Part shown: positions 46,417-55,388 of the stretch, piece after piece
How positions within the stretch are numbered: position 1 is the stretch's first letter
How the letters are laid out: the number at the start of each line of letters is the position of its first letter
NCBI RefSeq assembly: GCF_000473165.1
Contig: NZ_KI421504.1
Span: 3,857,070-3,921,069 of the forward strand
Origin: Leisingera aquimarina DSM 24565
GTDB taxonomy: Bacteria > Pseudomonadota > Alphaproteobacteria > Rhodobacterales > Rhodobacteraceae
DNA: 64,000 nucleotides
Reading direction: 5' to 3'
Made by a program: the position numbers and the translations under genes
Notes under the pieces: generated by a model
Seen by the model: only the letters and a program-made list of their open reading frames with translations
What the model was told of the DNA's origin: nothing
Database searches by the model: none

Positions 46417-46839
46417 ATGACCGAGTCTTCAGCCGCGACGGCCTCCGGCACCGAAACAGACCGCCCCACCATGCCCGCCCTGGCCAAGGGCTGGCGCTGC
46501 AAATGCCCGCAATGCGGCAAGGGCAAGCTGCTGCATTCCTATCTCAAGGTGAACGACAGCTGCAGCAACTGCGGTCTGGATCTGACACATGCGCGCGCCG
46601 ATGACGGTCCGGCCTACCTCACCATTCTGATCGTCGGCCACATCATGGCGCCTTTGATGCACGTGGTCTATTTCTCCTGGCGCCCCGAACCCTTGGTGAT
46701 GTTCACGGTTTTCACGATTGGCTGCGTCGCCTCTTCCCTTTATCTTCTGCCGCGGATGAAGGGGATCGTCATTGCCTATCAATGGGCCAGGCGGATGCAC
46801 GGCTTCGACAAGGATTCCCCAGCAGGACAAGGGCAGTAA
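46417..46839 (+). CDS. DUF983 zinc-ribbon membrane protein
   Basis: A 140-residue protein with a zinc ribbon (CKCPQCGKGKLL and SCSNCGLDL) followed by two membrane segments (LTILIVGHIMAPLMHVVYFS and VMFTVFTIGCVASSLYLLP), the DUF983 layout. The ATG at 46417 has AGGAT at a good distance. It is 4 bases before the Nudix gene. Function unknown. Confidence 0.85.
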   Translation: MTESSAATASGTETDRPTMPALAKGWRCKCPQCGKGKLLHSYLKVNDSCSNCGLDLTHARADDGPAYLTILIVGHIMAPLMHVVYFSWRPEPLVMFTVFTIGCVASSLYLLPRMKGIVIAYQWARRMHGFDKDSPAGQGQ

Positions 46840-46843
46840 GACG

Positions 46844-47575
46844 ATGAGCGACACATTTATCTGTGGTAAGACCACCACCGACAAAACCGCCATCCGCAAT
46901 GCGGCAACGGTGATTGCCATGCGCGGCCGGATGTCCGATGACCCGCAGGTGCTGATGGGCCAGCGCGGCGCCAAGGCGGCCTTCATGCCAAACAAATTCG
47001 TCTTCCCCGGCGGTGCCGTGGACGTGGAGGACGCGCAAGTCCCTCTGGCCTCGCCAATCCCGCCCGTCTGCCAGGAACGCCTCGCAGACAAGGCGCCCGC
47101 TGGGGTGCACCATGCTCTCAGCGTCGCAGCGGTGCGCGAGCTGTGGGAGGAAACCGGCCTGATCCTGGGGGAACCAGGTAAGTGGCAGGGAGACATTCCC
47201 GAAGACTGGCAGGAGTTCGCCGCCACTGGCCATGTGCCATCAGCCAAGGCGATGCAATTCGTGTTCCGCGCCCTCACCCCGCCGGGCCGTCCGCGCCGGT
47301 TTGATGCGCGGTTCTTTTTGATTGATGCCGATCAGATCACCGGCAACCTGGATGATTTCTCCCGCGCCGCGGATGAGCTGTCGCATCTGCAGTGGATCCC
47401 GCTCAGCCAGGTGCGCAGCTTTGATCTGCCCTTCATCACCGAGGTGGTCCTGGCCGAAGTCACCGCCCGCGTTCGGGACGCCGAGCCACCGCAGAGCGTG
47501 CCCTATTTCCACAACAACGACGAAGCCAGCCTGTTCCTGCGTCTCAAAGGCTACCCGATGCCCGCAGACGGGTAA
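46844..47575 (+). CDS. Nudix hydrolase
   Basis: A 243-residue protein whose Nudix box is SVAAVRELWEETGL (REUxEExGU kept); the upstream Glu of the box is His. The N-terminal block FPGGAVDVEDAQVP is typical. Larger than minimal Nudix enzymes, resembling CoA- or NAD-pyrophosphatase relatives. Substrate unknown. Last gene of the DUF983 pair; its stop codon lies at the edge of the palindromic repeat. Confidence 0.85.
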   Translation: MSDTFICGKTTTDKTAIRNAATVIAMRGRMSDDPQVLMGQRGAKAAFMPNKFVFPGGAVDVEDAQVPLASPIPPVCQERLADKAPAGVHHALSVAAVRELWEETGLILGEPGKWQGDIPEDWQEFAATGHVPSAKAMQFVFRALTPPGRPRRFDARFFLIDADQITGNLDDFSRAADELSHLQWIPLSQVRSFDLPFITEVVLAEVTARVRDAEPPQSVPYFHNNDEASLFLRLKGYPMPADG

Positions 47576-47645
47576 CGTTTCCCGGCCCGGGAAACGTCCC
47601 GGAAAACGCGTGTTTTCCGAGCCGGAATTATCGCATAATTCCGGC
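47575..47645. repeat. Triple-palindrome intergenic repeat, intact copy
   Basis: Three perfect hairpins in 71 bases: ACGTTTCCCGG-C-CCGGGAAACGT (47575-47597), CGGAAAAC-GCGT-GTTTTCCG (47600-47619) and GCCGGAATTAT-CGC-ATAATTCCGGC, written in halves (47621-47645). It lies between convergent genes. Related blocks flank the IS30 element. Confidence 0.9.
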
Positions 47646-47668
47646 AGCCTTGCGGCAATCGCAGTCGT

Positions 47669-48571
47669 TCAAATGGCCAGCACCAGCGCCAGGATTGACA
47701 GAACCAGCAGTCCCATGCCTATCAGTTCCCGGGCCGTGACCTTCTCCTTAAAAAACAGGATTGAGGCCAGCAGCGACAGCAGCAATTCCACCTGCCCCAC
47801 CGCCTTTACATAGGCCGCATTCTGCAGCGTGAACGCCCAGAACCAGCAGAACGACCCGCCCATGCTGGTCAGCCCCACCCAGACCGCTACCCGGCGGGCG
47901 GCCCAGACCCGGGCAATCTCGCCCCTGTCCCGCAGGCCCAGCCAGGCAGCCATAAACAGCGTCTGCAAGCTGACTACCGCCGCCAAGGTCACTCCGGCGC
48001 GAAAGACCGGCTCCAAATCTCCCAATTGCAGGGAAGCGCCGCGGTAGCTGACCGCGGAAAAGGCAAACAGCACCCCCGACCCCAGCCCCAGCTTCGAGGC
48101 GCGGTTGGTCAGATGCCGCCACCAGGGGCCGGCTGCGTCCGGCGCCCGGGACAGAACCAGAACCGCCGCCAGCCCGATCAGGATCGCCACCCAGCCGCCA
48201 AAGGAGACCGGATCGCCCAGAACTGCCAGCCCGACGATGGCAGTCTGGATGACTTCGGTTTTCTTGAAGGTGATCCCCACCGCAAAATTGCGCTGCTTGA
48301 ACAGGGCAACCACGCAGACCGTTGCCAGGATCTGTGCGGTGCCGCCAATGGCGGCAAACATCCAGAACTTCGGTCCCGGCTCAGGCAGTGCTCTCCCGGT
48401 GACTGCCATATACACCGCCAGCCCTGCCAGAATGAACGGCGCCGAATAGACAAACCGGGCGAAGGTGGCTCCGCCCGGCGACAAGGTTACGCTGCTCAGA
48501 ACCTTCTGCAGCATGAACCGCACGGTCTGAAATGCGGCGGCGGCAATCGATACGGGAATCCAGGCTAACAT
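47669..48571 (-). CDS. EamA/DMT-family transporter
   Basis: A 300-residue inner-membrane protein with about ten hydrophobic segments in two EamA halves (MLAWIPVSIAAAAFQTVRFM start, GTAQILATVCVVALF, VVSLQTLFMAAWLG, ELIGMGLLVLSILALVL). Drug/metabolite transporter family; substrate unknown. It is 18 bases after the desaturase gene start side on the same strand. Confidence 0.88.
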   Translation of the reverse strand: MLAWIPVSIAAAAFQTVRFMLQKVLSSVTLSPGGATFARFVYSAPFILAGLAVYMAVTGRALPEPGPKFWMFAAIGGTAQILATVCVVALFKQRNFAVGITFKKTEVIQTAIVGLAVLGDPVSFGGWVAILIGLAAVLVLSRAPDAAGPWWRHLTNRASKLGLGSGVLFAFSAVSYRGASLQLGDLEPVFRAGVTLAAVVSLQTLFMAAWLGLRDRGEIARVWAARRVAVWVGLTSMGGSFCWFWAFTLQNAAYVKAVGQVELLLSLLASILFFKEKVTARELIGMGLLVLSILALVLAI

Positions 48572-48589
48572 GCGCCCGCTTATGCGCCT

Positions 48590-49504
48590 TTACTCTCCCT
48601 GCTGCCAGAGCGGATGCGGCACCGGGTCCTTGGCCCGCAGCAGGTAGTTGCGGAAAACCTGCATGTAGTTGCGATAGAAGTAGCCATCGTTGGCCGCCAG
48701 GAAGGCTTGCTTACGGGAATGATACAGCCGAGGCAGTGCATACCAGGGCACGCCCGGATGCATGTGATGCACAACATGCAGGTTGTTGTTCAGGAACAGC
48801 AAGGCCAAAGGCCCCTTGTCCTCGATGACCACAGTACGGCCTTTGGCGGAGTCATGCGCCCGGTGCTCCAGAAAGGTGCGGATCTTCAAGAGCCCCAGTC
48901 CCAGATAGGCACCCAGCACCGCAGCCCACAGCGGCGCCGGCGACTGCAGCACCACCCAGATCACCGGTACCAGACCCAGAACATGTAAAACCCAGTCCCG
49001 CGCGATGCCCGGCGCGCCCTTGCGCGCCCGTTTCCAATCGCCCGCCATGAAGCAGACCTGCCCCATAAGCGGCCCCAGCAGCACCCGGCCCAGCAGTGTG
49101 TTGTTGATCCGCAGCAGTCCCTTGCGCCAGCCCGGCAGCTTGGCCCAGACCGCCGGATCCTGGAAATTACTCTCCGGATCATCATAGGGATCGGTCAGCC
49201 GCTCATCCTCGTGATGCGCCAGATGGGTATCGCGGAACCGGCCATAGGGGATCGCCAGGCTCAGCGGAAAGAACATCAGCGACTCGTTCAGCCAGCGGCT
49301 GCGGAACGGATGCCCATGCAGTGCCTCATGGGTCAGCGAGGAATGCAGCGCCGCCATCACGCCCAGCGCCAGCACCGTCAGCCCCAGACTGACCGATGGC
49401 AGCAGCCACAGCGCCGCTAGCCAGCCGCCATGGCAGGCCAGGATCAGCGACAGCGTGCACCATTCCACACCGCGAGGCATGTATTCCCTGCAGCGCTCAG
49501 ACAT
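48590..49504 (-). CDS. Fatty acid desaturase / hydroxylase family protein
   Basis: A 304-residue membrane enzyme with three histidine boxes: HEALH, HLAHH, and HVVHH near the C-terminus, which bind the diiron centre. Predicted four transmembrane helices. It overlaps the DUF2061 gene by 8 bases. The substrate (acyl lipid or carotenoid) is not decidable from the sequence. Confidence 0.88.
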   Translation of the reverse strand: MSERCREYMPRGVEWCTLSLILACHGGWLAALWLLPSVSLGLTVLALGVMAALHSSLTHEALHGHPFRSRWLNESLMFFPLSLAIPYGRFRDTHLAHHEDERLTDPYDDPESNFQDPAVWAKLPGWRKGLLRINNTLLGRVLLGPLMGQVCFMAGDWKRARKGAPGIARDWVLHVLGLVPVIWVVLQSPAPLWAAVLGAYLGLGLLKIRTFLEHRAHDSAKGRTVVIEDKGPLALLFLNNNLHVVHHMHPGVPWYALPRLYHSRKQAFLAANDGYFYRNYMQVFRNYLLRAKDPVPHPLWQQGE

Positions 49505-49703
49505 GGCTGCGCCCCCAGGTGATCTTTGCCCAGGCGCGCTCGTAGATGAGATAGATGGTGAAACCGATGGCGGTATTGACCAGTGCCATCATCCCGCCTG
49601 CCTTAACAGATCCGGTGGCGATCAGCCCCACCAGCGTCATTGTCGCCAGCCCGAGGATGTTCCAGACCACCGCCTTTACGATTGAGCGCCTGCGCGTTTC
49701 CAT
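49497..49703 (-). CDS. DUF2061 membrane protein
   Basis: A 68-residue protein, RRRSIVKAVVWNILGLATMT and NTAIGFTIYLIYERAWAKI, the family pattern with two transmembrane helices. Function unknown; co-transcribed with the desaturase. Confidence 0.85.
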   Translation of the reverse strand: METRRRSIVKAVVWNILGLATMTLVGLIATGSVKAGGMMALVNTAIGFTIYLIYERAWAKITWGRSHV

Positions 49704-49817
49704 TCTGCCTCCGGATAAGTTCTGCTAAGTGCTTGTTCCCAAACTACCGCAGCCGCGCCCTGTTCAGAATTCCGAATGTAGTTAACAAAATACAGCAAAT
49801 GTGATAATTTCAAACAC

Positions 49818-50678
49818 ATGATAGAAAATATAGACAAACGTCTGCGGGCTGAGCAGTTCCGGCAAAGACTGAACCGGGCGCTGCGCGACAGCGGCCTCAG
49901 CCAAAGCGCCCTGGCCCGCGCAGTCAGCGTCGACCGCTCTACCATCTCGCAACTCTTGACGGACGAGGGCGCGCGCCTGCCCAACGCCCATGTGGTCGGC
50001 GCCTGCGCAGGCGCCCTTGGGGTCTCTGCCGACTGGCTGCTCAGCCTCTCCGACCGGCCCGAAAGTGCGGCGGAATTGCTGGCCTCCAGCCTCACCCTCT
50101 CTGAGGCGCCCCGCGCCTTGGTGGATGAGCGAATCTTTGACTGGCACCAGGAAGCCGAAGGCTACAAGATCCGTCACGTCCCCGCCGCCCTGCCCGACAT
50201 GCTGAAAACCCGCGCTTTGCTGGAGTGGGAATACGCGCCGCATCTGGGCCGCACCGCCGATCAGGCCATTGGCGCGTCTGAAGACCGCCTCACCTGGATG
50301 CGCCAATCACCGTCCGACTATGAAATCGCGATGCCGCTCTATGAGCTCGACAGCTTTGCCCATGGCGTGGGATATTACGAAGGCCTGCCGCTGGAGGTCC
50401 GGCTGGAACAGCTCACCCAGTTCGAACGCCTCTGCGAGCAGCTTTACCCCCGCCTGCGCATCTACCTGTTTGACGCCAAGCGGCTTTATTCCTCACCGAT
50501 CACCCTCTTCGGCCCGCTGCTGTGTGTGTTCTACGCCGGCACGCATTACCTGGCCTTCCGCGACAAGGAGCGGATTGCGACCTTCACCAGCCATTTCGAC
50601 AATCTGGTGCGCGAGGCGGATATCACGGCGCGGCAATTGCCGGGGCGGCTCAGGGCGCTCAGGGCGGCGATTTCCTGA
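49818..50678 (+). CDS. XRE-family transcriptional regulator
   Basis: A 286-residue protein with an N-terminal helix-turn-helix (SQSALARAVSVDRSTISQLL, about residues 29-48) and a large C-terminal domain of unknown type (YELDSFAHGVGYYEGLPLEV). It diverges from the DUF2061-desaturase pair across an AT-rich 114 bases, which makes those genes plausible targets. Confidence 0.85.
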   Translation: MIENIDKRLRAEQFRQRLNRALRDSGLSQSALARAVSVDRSTISQLLTDEGARLPNAHVVGACAGALGVSADWLLSLSDRPESAAELLASSLTLSEAPRALVDERIFDWHQEAEGYKIRHVPAALPDMLKTRALLEWEYAPHLGRTADQAIGASEDRLTWMRQSPSDYEIAMPLYELDSFAHGVGYYEGLPLEVRLEQLTQFERLCEQLYPRLRIYLFDAKRLYSSPITLFGPLLCVFYAGTHYLAFRDKERIATFTSHFDNLVREADITARQLPGRLRALRAAIS

Positions 50679-50694
50679 ACGTTCCCGCAGGGGC

Positions 50695-50719
50695 GCCGGA
50701 ATTATGCGATAATTCCGGC
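50695..50719. repeat. Palindrome matching hairpin 3 of the triple repeat
   Basis: GCCGGAATTAT-GCG-ATAATTCCGGC (25 bases, given in parts) is identical to 47621-47645 read on the other strand. It lies 25 bases before the IS30 left end. Confidence 0.9.
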
Positions 50720-50743
50720 TTGGAGGGCGCGCGCTCCCCCTAA

Positions 50744-51881
50744 CTGCGACTCTTGTTAGAAAACAGCATGTTGCCTGACGAGAGGAAACGAAATGGGAGC
50801 TGTTTACAGCCAGCTGAGTATCGCGGAACGACGCAAGATTGAACGCTGGAGGCATGCGAAGGTCCCTGTGAACGAGATGGCGCGTGCCCTCGGGCGCTGC
50901 AGATCGACGGTATTCCGGGAGTTGAAGCGGAACCATTTCTCGGATCCCTGCCTGCCGAAATGTGATGGCTGTTATGGCGCCGCAGCCCAGCTGATGGCGG
51001 CCGGCCGGCGCGCGAGGCAACGCAAGCTGATCCGTCATCCGGAGTTGTGCCGCCGTGTCGTCGAGCGGCTGAAGAATGGCTGGATGCCAGAACAGATCGG
51101 CAACCGGATGATCCATGAAGGCGCCAGGCTGCGGGTCTGCCAGGAAACCATCTACCGCTACATCTATTCCAAGGAAGGTATGGCGCAGGAGCTTTGGTGG
51201 TATCTGCCTGCCCACCGTACGGCCCGCAGGCCGAGGCGGGCCCGCAAGCGCCAGAAGGCAAAATTCCATCGTGATGCCAGTATCCTGTTCCGGCCCGGCG
51301 CCGTAGCGCACAGGCGTCAATCCGGCCACTGGGAAGCAGATCTTATGCTGGTCGAACAAAGCCTTGGACAGTCCAGCGCGACCTCAATGGTTGAGCGCGT
51401 CAGCCGCTTCACGGTTCTCTTAAAGAACCCGGACAAGCGTATCAAACCGGTTATGCCTTGCCCGTCAGGCGATTGCGAAGCCATCTGCCGAGAGGGGCAA
51501 GATCATGAAAGCAAGCAGCGACTTGCCTCTGGCTGCCCGCAAATCCATCACTTTCGACCGCGGCACCGAATTCGTGTCCTGGCCGCATCTGCAAGCACAG
51601 ACCGGTACGCAGACTTGGTTTTGCGACCCCTCCTTGCCTTGGCAAAAGGGCACGGTTGAGAACACCAACCGGCGGGCCCGGCGATGGCTTCCGCGGAAGC
51701 AAGATATCCGGCAGCTCTCAGATCACGACATGAAAGTAATTTGCGACCGCCTTAACAACACGCCCCGCAAATGCCTTGGGTGGAAGACGCCCGCGGAGGT
51801 CTTCAGAGAGAAGATGATGGAAGAACTGGGCCGCTCCCCCAACCCTCAGAGGCAATAGGTGCCGCGGTTCAGGTGTCGCTC
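50744..51881 (+). mobile_element. IS30-family insertion sequence, degenerate
   Basis: About 1.14 kb. Ends are imperfect inverted repeats: TGCGACTCTTGTTAGAAAAC at the left, TGAGCGACACCTGAACCGCG read inward from the right, both closing on TTGCC. Exact borders are uncertain by a few bases and no target duplication is evident. It sits between two parts of a palindromic repeat. The transposase has one frameshift. Confidence 0.75.
50793..51858 (+). pseudogene. IS30-family transposase, frameshifted
   Basis: The first frame has a helix-turn-helix (QLSIAERRKIERWRHAKVPV, ALGRCRSTVFRELKRNHF) and the DDE domain start SGHWEADLMLVEQ...RVSRFTVLLKNPDK. Near 51455 the frame shifts and continues from 51505 as ITFDRGTEFVSWPHLQ and QKGTVENTNRRARRWLP, which hold the second Asp and the Glu. 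All DDE residues are present across the two frames, so the gene is broken by one slip only. Confidence 0.85.
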
Positions 51882-51882
51882 A

Positions 51883-51928
51883 CAGAAACACATGTTTTCC
51901 GGGACCTTTCCCGCGCCGGGAAACGTTA
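51883..51928. repeat. Partial copy of triple repeat, inverted
   Basis: Read on the minus strand this matches 47570-47615 with about four mismatches (GGGTAACGTTTCCCGG, then GGTCCCGGAAAAC), including the first hairpin TTTCCCG-CGC-CGGGAAA. It adjoins the IS30 right end. Confidence 0.8.
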
Positions 51929-52002
51929 CCCGCCTAAGGCACAGGAAAGGCGAAAAGGAAAACGCCCCGCCAAGTGCGGTCTCCGTTCTATTGCAACCGG
52001 CT

Positions 52003-52761
52003 TCACACCTTCGGGTCCGGGTTCACCGTATGACCGTCCACGGCAATAACCTGCCCCGACACCAGCCGCGCCGCGTCCGAGCCGAGGAACACCGCCATAT
52101 TGGCAATATCGCCGGCCTCCACAAACCGCCCCATCGAGGTTCCGGAGGCATAGCCCGCATAGACCTCGTCCCGGGTCATTCCCTTGACCGCCGCCTCGCG
52201 TTCCAGCACGCCCTCCATCCGCGGCCCTTCCACCGCGCCGGGGCAGACCGCATTGGCGCGGATGCCAAAGGGGCCAAGCTCCATCGCCAATGTCTTCATT
52301 AGCCCGATCACCGCCCATTTCGCCGAAGCATACGGCGCCCGGTTGGGATAGCCGTACTGCCCCGCGGTCGAGGACGTCACGATGATCGACCCGGCCTTCG
52401 CCGCCTTCATCAAAGGTGCGGCATACTTTGCCGCCAGAAAGCAGCCCTCCAGGTTGACGCTGACGCATTTGCGCCAATCCTCTAGCGCGATATCCTCAAT
52501 CAGCGCAGTCGGCCCGGCGACACCTGCATTGGCGCAAAGCACATCCAGCCCGCCCCAGACCTCGGCGATCTCCGCAAACAATGCCTTGACCCCGGCCTCG
52601 TCGGTGGCATCCACCGCTGTGCTGCGCCAGCCTGCCGGTACATCCGCCAGCGTCATGGCACTAACATCTGTGACCCAGACCTGATGCCCGGCGGCGGCAA
52701 AACCCTCTGCCATCGCCCACCCGATGCCGGAACCGCCGGCGGTAACCAAAACCCGGCTCAT
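52003..52761 (-). CDS. Short-chain dehydrogenase/reductase in the carnitine cluster
   Basis: A 252-residue SDR: cofactor motif TAGGSGIGWAMAEGF, NAGVAG, catalytic Ser in VTSSTAGQYG and YASAK, and a normal C-terminus (VSGQVIAVDGHTV). Start 52761 overlaps the stop of the carnitine dehydrogenase gene (ATGA); the frame continues upstream only inside that gene. Substrate uncertain: possibly a downstream hydroxy- or ketoacid. Confidence 0.88.
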   Translation of the reverse strand: MSRVLVTAGGSGIGWAMAEGFAAAGHQVWVTDVSAMTLADVPAGWRSTAVDATDEAGVKALFAEIAEVWGGLDVLCANAGVAGPTALIEDIALEDWRKCVSVNLEGCFLAAKYAAPLMKAAKAGSIIVTSSTAGQYGYPNRAPYASAKWAVIGLMKTLAMELGPFGIRANAVCPGAVEGPRMEGVLEREAAVKGMTRDEVYAGYASGTSMGRFVEAGDIANMAVFLGSDAARLVSGQVIAVDGHTVNPDPKV

Positions 52762-54230
52762 CTCGGCGCTCCGATCGCACGGCCCAACCCGTCCGGCACC
52801 GGCAGTGCCGCATGGGCTTCGGCCAACTTCACCAGATTGGCCTCGATATGCGGCGCAGGCGGGGCGGAGCGCCGGGTCGCAAGATCCACATGCAGCAGCA
52901 TGTGCTCCCCTGTCGCCAGCAGCCGCTCGCCGGAGAACATCTCGTGCCACAGATGCATCTTCTTGCCCGCGCCCATGATCACCCGGGACCGCACCTGGAT
53001 CGGATCGCCCGCATGCACCTCGTCAATATGGCGGATATGGGTCTCGGCGGTGAAGTAGCTGCCGCCATTGGCAATATACTCCGCATCGCAGCCGATGATT
53101 ATCATCAGCCGGTCGGTGGACTGGGCAAAGGCATCCAGGTACCGGCTCTCGGTCATATGGCCGTTGTAATCAGTCCAGTCCAGCGGCACCACGCGGCTCT
53201 GGGTCAGCACCGGCTGGCTCAGATCTTCCAGGTCGTCAAACAAGCGCACCAGCCCGGCCTCGCCTTCGCGGCCAAAGTCATGGGCATTCTGCAGCGCACC
53301 CGCACCCCAGCCGTTGTTGCCAAGGGCCCGCATCATGCCGACCAGATTGTCGTCGCGGATCTGCTCCATCTTGCGGATCGGCAGATGGCCGGATTGCGCA
53401 TCCGACTGGCCTGCGATCAGATCCACCAGCTCGTCATTGAACTCGGGCACATCCATCAGCTTGGTCCAGGGCCACGACAGGCAAGGGCCGAACTGCGCCA
53501 TGAAATGCTTCATCCCCGCTTCGCCGCCCGCAACGCGGTACGTGTCAAACAGCCCCATCTGCGCCCAGCGGATGCCAAAGCCGTAGCGGATGGCGTTGTC
53601 GATCTCCTCGGTGGTGGCAATGCCGTCCTTGACCAGCCACAGCGCCTCGCGCCAGACCGCCTCCAGGAACCGGTCTGCCACATGCGCGTCGATCTCTTTC
53701 TTCAGATGCAGCGGGTACATGCCCAGGCCCGAGATGATCTCCTTGGCCCGTTCAATCACACCTGCCGGATTGGCCGCCGTTGTGACCAGTTCCACCAGCG
53801 GCAATAGGTAGACCGGGTTGAAGGGATGCGTCACCACGATCTGCCCCGGCGCTTCGCGCCCGTCCTGCAATTGCGACGGCTTGAAGCCGGAAGTCGAAGA
53901 GCCGATCACCGCATCCGGCGCGCAATGGGCCTGCAACTGCGCATAGACCTTCTGCTTCAGATCCAGCCGCTCCGGCACGCTCTCCTGAACCCACTCCGCG
54001 CCGTCCACGGCTTCGGCAATGGTCTCGTGGAACGTCAGGCTGCCCTCTGCCGGCAGCGCCACATTGCCCAAACCGGGCAGAGAGCGCCGCGCATTGCCCA
54101 GCACTTCGCTGATCTTGCGCTCCGCCTCCGGGTCCGGGTCGAACACCCGCACATCCCAGCCGTTCAGAAGGAACCGCGCGGCCCAGCCGCCGCCGATTAC
54201 GCCGCCGCCAATGATTGCTGCTGTTTTCAT
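52758..54230 (-). CDS. lcdH: Carnitine 3-dehydrogenase fused to betainyl-CoA thioesterase
   Basis: A 490-residue fusion. The first 320 residues are a hydroxyacyl-CoA-dehydrogenase-type carnitine dehydrogenase: IGGGVIGGGWAARFL, SSTSGFKPSQ, HPFNPVYLLPLVE, oxidising L-carnitine to 3-dehydrocarnitine. From about residue 345 a hot-dog thioesterase follows (VVPLDWTDYNGHMTESRYL, GSYFTAETHIRHIDEV), expected to release glycine betaine from betainyl-CoA. Start 54230 has AAAGGGAAGC. Such fusions are known next to BKACE enzymes. Confidence 0.9.
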   Translation of the reverse strand: MKTAAIIGGGVIGGGWAARFLLNGWDVRVFDPDPEAERKISEVLGNARRSLPGLGNVALPAEGSLTFHETIAEAVDGAEWVQESVPERLDLKQKVYAQLQAHCAPDAVIGSSTSGFKPSQLQDGREAPGQIVVTHPFNPVYLLPLVELVTTAANPAGVIERAKEIISGLGMYPLHLKKEIDAHVADRFLEAVWREALWLVKDGIATTEEIDNAIRYGFGIRWAQMGLFDTYRVAGGEAGMKHFMAQFGPCLSWPWTKLMDVPEFNDELVDLIAGQSDAQSGHLPIRKMEQIRDDNLVGMMRALGNNGWGAGALQNAHDFGREGEAGLVRLFDDLEDLSQPVLTQSRVVPLDWTDYNGHMTESRYLDAFAQSTDRLMIIIGCDAEYIANGGSYFTAETHIRHIDEVHAGDPIQVRSRVIMGAGKKMHLWHEMFSGERLLATGEHMLLHVDLATRRSAPPAPHIEANLVKLAEAHAALPVPDGLGRAIGAPR

Positions 54231-54243
54231 CTGCTTCCCTTTG

Positions 54244-54300
54244 AGAGCCGCCCGGCTCTTCTTCTGGCCCAAAATATCCTGGGGGCTTGGGGGCCAGCCC
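54244..54300 (-). repeat. Intergenic motif with hairpins, copy C
   Basis: On the minus strand: GGGGGCTGGCCCCC-type hairpin, CCCAGG, core GGATATTTTGGGCCAGAAG (54258-54279), then an AGAGCCG-GG-CGGCTCT hairpin (54244-54259). It lies between the BKACE and carnitine dehydrogenase genes. Confidence 0.65.
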
Positions 54301-54337
54301 CCAATTCCTCCAATTCAACGAAACCGCTGGTCGCCGC

Positions 54338-55255
54338 TTACTGCGCCGCCGGCGCGCGCTTGGTCAGCCCCAGCTTCTCGCGCACCTCCGCCGGTCCCAT
54401 CAGCTTGCTGCCCATGTTCTCGATGATGGTGCCAGCCCGCTCCACCAGCTGCCAGTTCTCCGCCAGCTGGCCTTTGCCCAGCCATAGGTTGTCCTCCAGC
54501 CCGACCCGCACATTGCCGCCCGCCAGAACAGACGCCGCCACATAGGCCATCTGATCCCGGCCCAGCGAGAACGCCGACCAGTTCCAGTCCGCCGGCACAT
54601 TGTTGACCATCGCCATAAAGGTGTTGAGGTCATTCGGCGCGCCCCAGGGCACCCCCATGCACAGCTGCACCAGCGCCGGGCTGTCGAGAATGCCCTCTTT
54701 CACCAGTTGCTTGGCAAACCACAGATGGCCGGTGTCGAACGCCTCAATCTCCGGCTTCACACCCAGATCGGTCATCATCTGCCCCATCGCCCGCAGCGCG
54801 CCGGGGGTGTTGGTCATCACGTAGTCGGCCTCGGCAAAGTTCATGGTCCCGCAATCCAGCGTGCAGATCTCCGGCAGGCACTCGGCAATGTGCGCCACCC
54901 TCTCAGAGGCACCGATCATGTCGGTCGCTGCCTCATTCACCGGAAACGGGTTCTCGACCCCGCCAAAGACGATATCGCCGCCCATGCCCGCGGTCAGGTT
55001 CAGAACCACGTCCACCTCCGCGTCGCGGATCCGCTCGGTCACTTCACGGTACAGCGCCAGATCACGGCTTGGCACCCCGGTCTCCGGATCGCGCACATGG
55101 CAGTGCACCACGGCGGCGCCAGCCTTGGCCGCGGCAATGGCGCTGTCGGCGATTTGCTTGGGCGAACGCGGCACATGCGGGCTGCGATCCTGGGTACCGC
55201 CAGAGCCGGTCACAGCACAGGTAATGAAGACGTCCCGGTTCATTTCCAGAGGCAT
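54338..55255 (-). CDS. BKACE-family 3-keto acid cleavage enzyme (DUF849), dehydrocarnitine type
   Basis: A 305-residue TIM-barrel zinc enzyme: VFITCAVTGSG, AAVVHCHVRDPETG (zinc His pair) and EAFDTGHLW, GNVRVGLEDNL. Members condense a beta-keto acid with acetyl-CoA; in carnitine clusters they convert 3-dehydrocarnitine to betainyl-CoA and acetoacetate. The next gene, transcribed together, is the carnitine dehydrogenase fusion. The ATG at 55255 has AAGGGA at a fair distance. Confidence 0.9.
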   Translation of the reverse strand: MPLEMNRDVFITCAVTGSGGTQDRSPHVPRSPKQIADSAIAAAKAGAAVVHCHVRDPETGVPSRDLALYREVTERIRDAEVDVVLNLTAGMGGDIVFGGVENPFPVNEAATDMIGASERVAHIAECLPEICTLDCGTMNFAEADYVMTNTPGALRAMGQMMTDLGVKPEIEAFDTGHLWFAKQLVKEGILDSPALVQLCMGVPWGAPNDLNTFMAMVNNVPADWNWSAFSLGRDQMAYVAASVLAGGNVRVGLEDNLWLGKGQLAENWQLVERAGTIIENMGSKLMGPAEVREKLGLTKRAPAAQ

Positions 55256-55388
55256 TTTTATTTTCCCTTCAATGTACAGGGTTTTGCCGCGGGTTATCCC
55301 CAGGCTCTTCCCCAGATTCTGATTTGCGCTGGCAGCGACTCTGCCTCAGCCTTTTGCAGCATAGTTTACACCAGGCGAATCGAAGTTG

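Noticed and set aside
50744-51881. Target-site duplication of the IS30 element
   Set aside because: No short direct repeat at the two presumed ends; borders are only approximate.
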